A stretch of DNA of 37,803 bases, taken from positions 1 through 37,803 of the forward strand of contig JBNLGG010000042.1 in the NCBI GenBank assembly GCA_050305935.1, in the 5' to 3' direction. The position numbers were made by a program, and so were the translations under genes. Of the stretch, positions 1 through 6,700 are shown in pieces; the stretch's first letter is position 1, and every line of letters starts with the position of its first letter. Origin of the DNA: CAJXNP01 sp050305935. Its GTDB lineage: Bacteria; Bacteroidota; Bacteroidia; Cytophagales; Cyclobacteriaceae. Under the pieces are notes generated by a model, which worked only from the letters and a program-made list of their open reading frames with translations, was not told the origin of the DNA and made no database searches.

Positions 1-148
1 CATCAACGAAGGATTGAAGGGCGGCATCGATCCGTTCTTTGGCAGCTTCGTCGATTATGACGTTTTCGTCGGTTCCGGATTTCCTGGTAGATGAATTGCA
101 GGCAGCGATTGCCATGATCAAGCTAAGAAAGTAGATCAGTTTTTTCAT
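1..148 (-). CDS. Lipoprotein, N-terminal part only
   Basis: The reading frame starts at ATG (complement of 146-148) and stays open to the window edge, giving 49 residues. The N-terminus MKKLIYFLSLIMAIAAC is a lipoprotein signal with Cys17 as the lipidated residue, followed by a polar Ser/Thr/Lys-rich linker. The segment ERIDAALQSFVD just before the edge resembles the first helix of serine beta-lactamase-like hydrolases, but this is a guess from a dozen residues. It is divergent from the thioredoxin-ApbE cluster. The rest of the gene lies outside the window, so no function is assigned. Confidence 0.6.
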   Translation of the reverse strand, partial: MKKLIYFLSLIMAIAACNSSTRKSGTDENVIIDEAAKERIDAALQSFVD

Positions 149-508
149 GATACTTGAGTTTGTATTAAGGTATTCCAAACTACAACTCTCATTTAATTTT
201 CCTAGAGCATTTTTTTCAGTGGTTGTTTTTGAAAAATCAAATTGAGAAATTTGTAATTGTGTCCAAATAATAGAAAAAGGCGGCCGAACGATAAGATTTT
301 TGAGATGGCAAATGTTGAAAAACTAATTTCAAAATTAATTGTAAAAGCAGGTAGGAATTGGCAGTGTGAATCTGTTGTACTATTTGTGAAGCCTGTGGGC
401 ATACATAAATCACTTACTATCGAATATTGTCTTGGCTAAAAAAAAACTACTCTAACCATATCATTTATGAAATTCGACCCGTTAAAACCAAAAATCAAAA
501 TCACGAAA
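149..508. other. Intergenic region without a supported gene
   Basis: This is an AT-rich divergent region of about 360 bases between the minus-strand lipoprotein and the thioredoxin-like gene. Two short overlapping antiparallel open frames (202-402 minus, 257-439 plus) have no signal peptide, no recognisable family and no neighbours to support them. It must hold the promoters of both flanking genes, but I see no convincing TTG/TANNTTTG pair. Confidence 0.5.
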
Positions 509-943
509 ATGAAGGGAGCTATTTTTACCATCATGTTTTTATTTCAATTCCCACTTTTTGCACAAGATTGGCAACCTGATTTTCATCAGGCTTTGGAAAT
601 AGCAAAGACACAAGACAAGGACATTATTCTCGTATTTTCAGGATCAGACTGGTGTGCACCGTGCATCAAGCTGGACAAGGGTGTCTGGCAGAGTGATGCT
701 TTCAAATCCTATTCCAGTGACCATTGGGTGCTCTACAAAGCTGATTTTCCCAGAAAGAAAAGCAATCAGTTAAGTGAAGACCTTAAAGCTGCTAATGAAC
801 AGTTGTTTGAGAAATACAACAAAGCAAATGCATTTCCTGCCGTTATTGTGCTTAATAAAAAGGGTGAAATCCTTGGGGTGACAGGTTATTTGGATCTGGC
901 ACCGGAGGACTATATAGCACATTTAACTTCTTTTGAAAATTGA
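509..943 (+). CDS. Thioredoxin-fold lipoprotein-free periplasmic protein (WCAPC)
   Basis: A 144-residue exported thioredoxin-like protein. The ATG at 509 is preferred over the in-frame ATG at 467 because it begins directly with a signal peptide (MKGAIFTIMFLFQFPLFAQ); the upstream 14 residues are basic and would spoil it. The active-site motif W48-C-A-P-C52 sits at the start of the fold after a beta-strand (DIILVFSGS), and the cis-Pro region is FPAVIVL. The length and motif fit the Thioredoxin_7/DsbD-gamma-like periplasmic group. Its stop overlaps the start of apbE by 4 bases, so it is the first gene of the apbE-DUF4266-DUF3570 cluster. A likely role is thiol redox maintenance of a partner; the Cys-rich tail of the DUF4266 protein two genes on is a plausible partner, by inference. 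Confidence 0.85.
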   Translation: MKGAIFTIMFLFQFPLFAQDWQPDFHQALEIAKTQDKDIILVFSGSDWCAPCIKLDKGVWQSDAFKSYSSDHWVLYKADFPRKKSNQLSEDLKAANEQLFEKYNKANAFPAVIVLNKKGEILGVTGYLDLAPEDYIAHLTSFEN

Positions 944-1932
944 ATAGGCTGATCTTCTTTTTTCCACTGATCATTTTTTCGAGTCAGGCGTTTAGTTTAA
1001 ACCAGCAATTTAAACGTACGCTGAAATTGATGGGCAGCAGGTTTGACATTACTGTTGTTGCTCCTGACGAGAGAATTGGAAATGATTACATCGATATAGC
1101 AGTTGCGGAAATCACCAGGATAGAAAAATTAATATCCTCCTGGGATCCTCAATCAGAAACATCATTGATCAATATGAATGCGGGCAATCGACCCGTTAAA
1201 GTGAGCCAGGAGCTATTTGATTTAATTATTCGCGCAAATAGCATTTCCAGGCTAACAGAAGGGGCTTTTGATATTTCCTATGCTGCGATGGATAAGGTGT
1301 GGAAGTTTGACGGTTCTATGAAAACCTTACCAAATGATGAAGATATTGCCAGGTCGGTAAGGTTTGTTGGTTATGAGAAAATACAAATGAATACCGATTC
1401 AATGACTGTATTTCTGCCTGAAAAGGGTATGAAAATAGGCTTTGGGGCTATTGGAAAAGGTTTCGCCGCTGATAAAGCCAGGCAACTGCTCATAGACAAG
1501 GGATGCGTCGGAGGAATCATTAATGCCTCCGGCGATATGAATGTTTGGGGTAGACAGACAAACGGAGAGCCATGGAAAGTCGGGATTACCAATCCACTGA
1601 ATCATGACAAAGTGTTTTCATGGTTTGACCTGGTCGATCAGGCAGTGGTTACTTCCGGTGACTATGAAAAGTATGTTGAATTTAACGGGAGGAGATATAC
1701 TCACATCATTGACCCAAGAACAGGATGGCCCTCCTCCGGATTAATCAGCGTGACGGTTTTTGCTCCAAAGGCAGAATTAGCCGATGCCTTGGCAACCTCG
1801 ATATTTATTATGGGTATGGATACGGGAATTGACTTTGTAAACCAACTGGATAACATAGAATGTATCCTGATCGACGAACACGGAGGCATACACACATCAA
1901 AGAACATTAAACTGGAATCAGACATAAAATAA
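940..1932 (+). CDS. apbE: FAD:protein FMN transferase (ApbE)
   Basis: About 330 residues. ApbE moves FMN from FAD onto Ser/Thr of exported proteins through a phosphoester bond, with Mg2+, outside the cytoplasm. Seen here: an N-terminal hydrophobic signal (MNRLIFFFPLIIFSSQAFS), the substrate-side motif MGSRFDITV, ETSLINMNAG, GAFDISYAAM, the FAD-binding glycine segment IGFGAIGKGFAADKA, GGIINASGDM, and the metal-site motif THIIDPRTGWP followed by a helix ELADALATSIFIMG. The start is TTG at 940, overlapping the previous stop (TTGA); no ATG exists near it that would keep the signal peptide. The stop TAA shares its last base with the ATG of the DUF4266 gene, so translation is probably coupled. No classical NqrC/RnfG/PepSY flavoprotein target is encoded alongside. 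Confidence 0.95.
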   Translation: MNRLIFFFPLIIFSSQAFSLNQQFKRTLKLMGSRFDITVVAPDERIGNDYIDIAVAEITRIEKLISSWDPQSETSLINMNAGNRPVKVSQELFDLIIRANSISRLTEGAFDISYAAMDKVWKFDGSMKTLPNDEDIARSVRFVGYEKIQMNTDSMTVFLPEKGMKIGFGAIGKGFAADKARQLLIDKGCVGGIINASGDMNVWGRQTNGEPWKVGITNPLNHDKVFSWFDLVDQAVVTSGDYEKYVEFNGRRYTHIIDPRTGWPSSGLISVTVFAPKAELADALATSIFIMGMDTGIDFVNQLDNIECILIDEHGGIHTSKNIKLESDIK

Positions 1933-2147
1933 TGAAATTAAAAACAAGCTTGATTTTTACAAGTGCAATACTGATGCTTGGCAGTTGCACAGTTGTCAAA
2001 GAATATCAGAAAGTGTATATCAATGATCCTGATATGGAGCTTTCACCGAATAAAGCTGATCGCTTTGAAACTAATTTCCAGGTGTACAGAGAAGCTGCGG
2101 CCGGAGCAAATGGAGGTAAAACAGGAGGTGGTTGTGGATGTAATTAA
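1932..2147 (+). CDS. DUF4266 small lipoprotein with Cys-Gly tail
   Basis: A 71-residue protein. The N-terminus MKLKTSLIFTSAILMLGSC is a lipoprotein signal, with Cys19 lipidated. The mature part is about 53 residues: a conserved-looking block (YQKVYINDPDMELS), then FETNFQVYREAAAGANGG, then a C-terminal GGGCGCN. This matches the DUF4266 family, which commonly occurs beside DUF3570 and ApbE genes. The two tail cysteines in a flexible Gly context look like a metal or redox site or a modification site, but no function is established. It overlaps apbE by one base, and the next gene starts 4 bases after its stop, so the three are one operon. A longer upstream frame of the next gene runs over this gene in another register and is not used. 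Confidence 0.85.
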   Translation: MKLKTSLIFTSAILMLGSCTVVKEYQKVYINDPDMELSPNKADRFETNFQVYREAAAGANGGKTGGGCGCN

Positions 2148-2151
2148 ACAA

Positions 2152-3555
2152 ATGAAAACCACAGGTCTAATTCTAATTCTTCTGATGTGGGGTCAGGGAA
2201 ATGATCTCTATGCACAGGATAGTGGAGTTGACTCGGTGAATACTACTTACAAGAAGCGTGTACTAGAAGCGGCTGAAGTGGATTTATTATTTAGCTACTA
2301 CGGACAAGAAGGTAAACACAGTGCAGTTGGAGGTGGGATCGGAACGGAAAAGTTAACGGATGTTACGCCTACTATTGTCGTTAAATTGCCTGTCGGAGAG
2401 GATAACCAGGTGACTGTCGATATGGGTGTATCTGCTTATACTTCAGCTTCATCAAGTAATATCAATCCATTTGATGCTTCCGCTGGCGCCTCCCGAGGCG
2501 GCGGTGGCTATTATGACGATGATGACGGGAGACGCATTAACAATCCGACAGGCAGGGCAAACCCCCTTTATGAATCTACTGGCGCGTCCAGGAGTGATGC
2601 ATTGAAAAGCTTCAGTTTAAGCTATTCTCACAGCTCAGATGATAGAAATACAATTTTGAGCGTCCATGGTTCTCTTTCCACCGAATTTGATTATGATTCA
2701 AAGGGCTTTGGTGTTGGCCTGACCAAATTATGGAATAGTAAAAACACTGAGTTAGGAATAAAGTCCCAGGTATACCTGGACCAATGGCATCCCATCTACC
2801 CAACAGAAATAAAATCCTATTATGAAGCAGGTGGCAACCTGAATTTAGGGTTTTTCCGGGGAGTGGTGATTACAGGGGATGGAAACTACAGCCCGGTTCA
2901 GGGATTTCAATTTCCCGATATCACCCGGCGAAATTCCTATTCCATATCAGTAAGCTTTTCACAGATTCTGAGTCAGCGCCTTCAGACTTCGGTTTTCTTT
3001 GATGTCATTCGGCAGGAAGGCCTTTTATCGACGCCGTATCACCGCATTTATTTTGCCGACCGTGCAGCTTCTTATATTGAAGATTATCAGCTGGCTGATG
3101 ATATAGAGAGATTGCCCGACACCAGAATGAAATTCCCCATAGGGATACGTCTGCATTATTACATCAACGAATTTTTAACGCTTCGAAGTTATTATCGGTA
3201 CTATTTTGACGACTGGGGTGCGAATGCGTATACGGCTTCTTTGGAAATACCGGTAAAAGTTAGTTCGTCATGGACGGTTTACCCCATGTATCGGTTTTAC
3301 AACCAATCGGCAGTCGACTATTTTGCGCCATTTGGAGGCCATGTTTCGACCGATCGATATTATACATCAGATTATGATTTAAGCACCTTTTACAGCCAGC
3401 AGTTTGGGGCAGGTGTTCGTTATACGGATGTACTACAAGGTTTCAAAATTATTTCCTTTGGTTTTAAGAGTATCGATCTCAGGTATAATCATTACTTAAG
3501 AAATGACGGACTAAAAGCGAATATAATTTCTTTTGGAGTGGTGTTTACAAAGTAA
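2152..3555 (+). CDS. DUF3570 outer-membrane-barrel-like protein
   Basis: 467 residues from the ATG at 2152, which begins a signal peptide (MKTTGLILILLMWGQGNDLYAQD). An in-frame upstream extension exists but would run through the DUF4266 gene. The mature protein has alternating polar/aromatic strands through to a C-terminal aromatic end (IISFGVVFTK), as in outer-membrane beta barrels, and matches the DUF3570 family. An N-terminal extracellular or periplasmic loop is rich in Ser, Gly and Asp, with DASAGAS (residues 108-114) and YESTGAS (140-146) followed by RSDAL. These resemble the D-G-x-T-G-A-T signature that ApbE modifies, though each is imperfect. The gene is last in the thioredoxin-ApbE-DUF4266-DUF3570 operon. 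The actual role is unknown; involvement in extracytoplasmic redox chemistry is inference. Confidence 0.85.
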   Translation: MKTTGLILILLMWGQGNDLYAQDSGVDSVNTTYKKRVLEAAEVDLLFSYYGQEGKHSAVGGGIGTEKLTDVTPTIVVKLPVGEDNQVTVDMGVSAYTSASSSNINPFDASAGASRGGGGYYDDDDGRRINNPTGRANPLYESTGASRSDALKSFSLSYSHSSDDRNTILSVHGSLSTEFDYDSKGFGVGLTKLWNSKNTELGIKSQVYLDQWHPIYPTEIKSYYEAGGNLNLGFFRGVVITGDGNYSPVQGFQFPDITRRNSYSISVSFSQILSQRLQTSVFFDVIRQEGLLSTPYHRIYFADRAASYIEDYQLADDIERLPDTRMKFPIGIRLHYYINEFLTLRSYYRYYFDDWGANAYTASLEIPVKVSSSWTVYPMYRFYNQSAVDYFAPFGGHVSTDRYYTSDYDLSTFYSQQFGAGVRYTDVLQGFKIISFGFKSIDLRYNHYLRNDGLKANIISFGVVFTK

Positions 3556-3573
3556 AAACACACATTAAAAAAG

Positions 3574-3617
3574 TGGAGTAAAAATTGTAACTTATTCGGA
3601 GATCAATTTTTACTCCA
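3574..3617 (+). promoter_or_regulatory. 14-bp dyad reaching the DUF6340 start codon
   Basis: TGGAGTAAAAATTG (3574-3587) and CAATTTTTACTCCA (3604-3617) are perfect reverse complements separated by 16 bases. The right arm ends on the A of the ATG at 3617. It could be a terminator-like hairpin for the DUF3570 operon, an operator, or an RNA hairpin that hides the next start codon. Only the sequence symmetry is certain. Confidence 0.6.
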
Positions 3618-4624
3618 TGAAGTACAGACAAATTTTTACACATTTAGCAATTGTTTGCTTTCTTTTTGCATGCAGCAAAAACGGGTACGTCAGGCTTAAT
3701 TATCCACAGGAGCCGCAGGTCTATCTGCCTGACGGCATTGAGCGCATTGCCGTGATTAACAGAAGCCTTACATCCGGTGAAGGAGATCGAAGTAAAATTT
3801 TTGAGGCGGTAACCAGCGGCGAGGTAGCGGGGTCAGACCGCCTGGCTTCTGATGAATGTATCCGGGGGATTTTGGATGCAGGACACGAGATGCAGGGCGT
3901 GGAGTTTGTGGTGCCAAATCCTTCCCGTTACCTGGGAACAGGTACCCGTGAAATGCCGGAGATGATGGATTGGGAATTGGTACAGAACATTTGTAATTCG
4001 ACGGATACGGATGCTTTGCTTGTATTGGAGGTGTTTGATTCCAATTCTGACTTATTGCGGAATGTTGCCATTGATAACATGGGGGCGATCTTAAGTGGCC
4101 GGACTGCTGGCGGCCCGGTAGTGCCCAGGGAGGTTAACGTCAATGTGAGAAGCTATTGGCGAATGTACGACCCCATCAATCAGGCAGTGATCGACCATTT
4201 TAACCATACATCCTTCCTGACGATTGACCCGATCAACAGCATTCTGCCCTCTACTGCTCTGGCTGAGAATGCACATATGTCAGGACAGGATTACATCTAT
4301 CGGTTTTTACCGTCCTATTATACAGTCAGGCGGGAACTTTATAAAAAAGGAAAGGGTAAGGGGAAAAACGAATTGGAATCCGGATACCGCCGGGCTGAAG
4401 TAGCTAATTGGAAAGAAGCGATCGATATCTGGGAAGCTGTTGTGGGGCAGGGTAGCCGAAAAAATTCAGGCAGGGCTTGTGTGAATATTGCGGTGGGGTA
4501 CGAGGTGCTGGGTGAAACAGATAGATCATTGGAATGGGCGCAGCGCGCCTATCAGGATTATAACGATGAATTGGGAAGGGATTACGCAAAATTATTGCTG
4601 AGAAGGCAGGCTATTGAGCAATAG
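3617..4624 (+). CDS. DUF6340 family lipoprotein with TPR-like end
   Basis: 335 residues with a lipoprotein signal ending LFACS (Cys19). The opening YPQEPQVYLPDGIERIAVINRS is typical of the Bacteroidota DUF6340 family. The central part (about 60-225) contains alternating strands such as DALLVLEVFDS and NVNVRSYWRMYDPINQAVID. The C-terminal third (about 240-335) is helical with a TPR-like pattern (RRAEVANWKEAIDIWEAVV; ACVNIAVGYEVLGETDRSLEWAQRAY). It is probably anchored in the envelope facing the periplasm. It follows the ApbE cluster on the same strand after 61 bases holding a strong dyad, so it may be separately controlled. Function unknown. Confidence 0.8.
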   Translation: MKYRQIFTHLAIVCFLFACSKNGYVRLNYPQEPQVYLPDGIERIAVINRSLTSGEGDRSKIFEAVTSGEVAGSDRLASDECIRGILDAGHEMQGVEFVVPNPSRYLGTGTREMPEMMDWELVQNICNSTDTDALLVLEVFDSNSDLLRNVAIDNMGAILSGRTAGGPVVPREVNVNVRSYWRMYDPINQAVIDHFNHTSFLTIDPINSILPSTALAENAHMSGQDYIYRFLPSYYTVRRELYKKGKGKGKNELESGYRRAEVANWKEAIDIWEAVVGQGSRKNSGRACVNIAVGYEVLGETDRSLEWAQRAYQDYNDELGRDYAKLLLRRQAIEQ

Positions 4625-4762
4625 TATTTGACTTTGTGAATTACAATATACTTGGAATCAGGCTGGAAAACCACCTATCACTACCGGTTTTCAATAGGTG
4701 TAGATTCAGAAATATTTCTATTTTTAATCTGTATTTTGTTTTTGAAAAATCCTGTCAATCAA

Positions 4763-6355
4763 ATGCTCACGCTGCATAAAATCAAAGCTTTTTTTTTACT
4801 GTTTTTGCTTCTTTACTTAGTTGCCTGCCAGGAAACAAGGAATAAAGAGCACGGGCATCGATTACATATTACCAATGAAATCACAATCGATGAGATCCAC
4901 CAATCCTATCAAAGTGGGGCTTACACCGTAACTGACCTTACCCAATTTTATCTGGACCGAATTGACTCCCTTAGCAACAATGGGCCAAGGTTGAATGCCG
5001 TGATCACCATTAACCCGGATGCGCTGGATATCGCCGCACAATTGGACGATGAATGGAAGGGAGGCCGCATTCGTGGGCCATTGCATGGTATCCCCGTGTT
5101 GCTCAAAGACAATATTGATACCCATGACAAAATGCCGTGTACTGCCGGGTCAAGGGTGATGGAAAACTCATTTCCCCTCGTTGACAGCCCCATCGCGGCT
5201 CAGCTTCGGGCGGCAGGAGCTGTCATACTGGGTAAGGCCAATCTCAGTGAATGGGCTAATTTTCACTCTAATTATTCATCGAGTGGGTGGAGTGCTCTGG
5301 GTGGACAAACGAAAAACCCCTATGATCTCTCGCGAAACCCCTGTGGGTCAAGTTCAGGTTCGGGCGTTGCTGTTGCCGCCAATTTGTGTGTCATCGCCAT
5401 TGGTACAGAAACAGATGGATCAATTGTTTGCCCCTCAAATAGCAATGGAATAGTGGGAATTAAACCGACGGTGGGTTTGATCAGCCGGTCGGGCGTGATC
5501 CCGATTTCCTTTAACCAGGACACGGGAGGGCCGATGGCAAGGACGGTGAGGGATGCTGCCATTTGCCTGGGTACAATGACTGCCCTGGATTCCATGGATG
5601 CCAAAATGCTCGACCCAGAGCGCAATGCATTTGCCGATTATACCCGGTTTCTAAAAACGGATGGCTTGGCTGGCAAGCGGATCGGGTTTTACCGGAGCAA
5701 TATGGACGATAGATTCCGCGTGGTGAAAAAGATGGAGGAAGCGGTAGGATTTTTTAAAGAGCAGGGGGCAATCGTGATTGAAATCGAGGAGTTTCTCGAT
5801 CCGGTTGTCTTTGACCATTCGTTTAATGTCTTGCTGTATGAGTTTAAGGATGGATTGAATAACTATTTCAAAAAATTGGGTACAACTGGAGTTGTTGCTA
5901 ACCTGGAAGACCTTATCGATAAGACCTTTGGTGACAGTGTGGAAATGCAATACTTTGACCACATGCTGTTAAAAATGGCACAAGAGAAGGGTGATCTTAC
6001 GGAGAAGGATTATCTCAATTCACTGGAGAAAATGTGGAAATTAGCCCGGGAAGAGGGGATCGACAAGGTAATGGATGAGCACCATCTGGATGCTATTATC
6101 TCGCCTACAGGAGACCCAGCCTGGAAAACAGACCTTATAAACGGAGATAATTTTCATGTGTTCAGCAGTTCGCCTGCAGCTATTGCGGGTTATCCAAATA
6201 TTACCGTTCCAATGGGTAATATTGATGGCTTACCCATCGGCTTGTCTATTTTTGGACGGCCATGGACAGAGCCCCTTTTGCTTGAGATTGCCTATGCTTA
6301 TGAGCAGGGCACACATCATCGTATCTCGCCTGAATTTAAAAACGGGATTGAATAG
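4763..6355 (+). CDS. Amidase-signature family lipoprotein
   Basis: 530 residues from the ATG at 4763, chosen because it starts a lipoprotein signal (MLTLHKIKAFFLLFLLLYLVAC, Cys22). A TTG-started extension to 4652 is possible but adds a second hydrophobic stretch. The amidase-signature triad is complete: Lys115 in LLKDNIDT, cis-Ser196 in CGSSSGSG, and nucleophile Ser220 in TETDGSIVCPS. The 24-residue Ser-Ser spacing equals that of characterised members such as FAAH. Enzymes of this family hydrolyse amide bonds of diverse small substrates; being exported, this one is not the GatA of tRNA amidation, and no gatB/gatC is nearby. The substrate cannot be told from the sequence. It appears to be a single-gene unit, with a 138-base gap upstream and a repeat-bearing gap downstream. 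Confidence 0.9.
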   Translation: MLTLHKIKAFFLLFLLLYLVACQETRNKEHGHRLHITNEITIDEIHQSYQSGAYTVTDLTQFYLDRIDSLSNNGPRLNAVITINPDALDIAAQLDDEWKGGRIRGPLHGIPVLLKDNIDTHDKMPCTAGSRVMENSFPLVDSPIAAQLRAAGAVILGKANLSEWANFHSNYSSSGWSALGGQTKNPYDLSRNPCGSSSGSGVAVAANLCVIAIGTETDGSIVCPSNSNGIVGIKPTVGLISRSGVIPISFNQDTGGPMARTVRDAAICLGTMTALDSMDAKMLDPERNAFADYTRFLKTDGLAGKRIGFYRSNMDDRFRVVKKMEEAVGFFKEQGAIVIEIEEFLDPVVFDHSFNVLLYEFKDGLNNYFKKLGTTGVVANLEDLIDKTFGDSVEMQYFDHMLLKMAQEKGDLTEKDYLNSLEKMWKLAREEGIDKVMDEHHLDAIISPTGDPAWKTDLINGDNFHVFSSSPAAIAGYPNITVPMGNIDGLPIGLSIFGRPWTEPLLLEIAYAYEQGTHHRISPEFKNGIE

Positions 6356-6700
6356 CCAAACATGAATTCCCCGTCTATTTCCGTTGATCGCTCAAAGTGA
6401 CCAATTATCCTATTCAAATAGTATTTTTGACAACTATTTTACAAATTAGAACTCACTTGTAGCGATTTTCCAATTAGCCTGTCCAGGCAACATTTTCTCA
6501 TAGGATTATTTGATGTTGTTTGTCCTTACTTTGTCAAGATTAGAAAGCGACTCCCTGTTGTGTGTTTTCACCAACAGGAATATACCAGAAATTGCTGGTG
6601 AAAACCCGTCTGACGACGAGGCAGGCACTCAGCAATGAACATACATGGTAAGTTGACAAAGTAGGGGTTGTTTAATTATTATCAACCAAAATGTTCAATT
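6356..6700. other. Gene-free region with a structured repeat
   Basis: This is 345 bases between the amidase and the serine hydrolase. The first ~165 bases show nothing recognisable. From 6524 to 6666 lies a structured element with terminal inverted repeats, listed separately. The remaining 34 bases before the ATG include a small dyad (GGTTG at 6666-6670 with CAACC). Confidence 0.7.
6524..6666 (+). repeat. Structured intergenic element, copy 1 (143 bp)
   Basis: The terminal inverted repeats are TACTTTGTCAA (6527-6537) and TTGACAAAGTA (6653-6663), extended by three more pairs including one G-U. Inside is a hairpin, CCTGTTG (6554-6560) with CAACAGG (6572-6578). Its loop and right arm can instead pair downstream: GTTTTCACCA (6564-6573) with TGGTGAAAAC (6596-6605). 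A second copy with the same layout in reverse orientation is at 22048-22190. There is no coding potential. It could be a MITE or REP-like element; a regulatory RNA role is speculative. It ends 34 bases before the next start codon. Confidence 0.75.

Noticed and set aside
257..439. 60-residue open frame and its antisense partner at 202-402
   Set aside because: No signal, family, start context or conservation clue; typical of AT-rich divergent spacers.
1978..2151. Upstream in-frame extension of the DUF3570 gene
   Set aside because: It runs through the DUF4266 lipoprotein in another register and would bury the clear signal peptide beginning at 2152.
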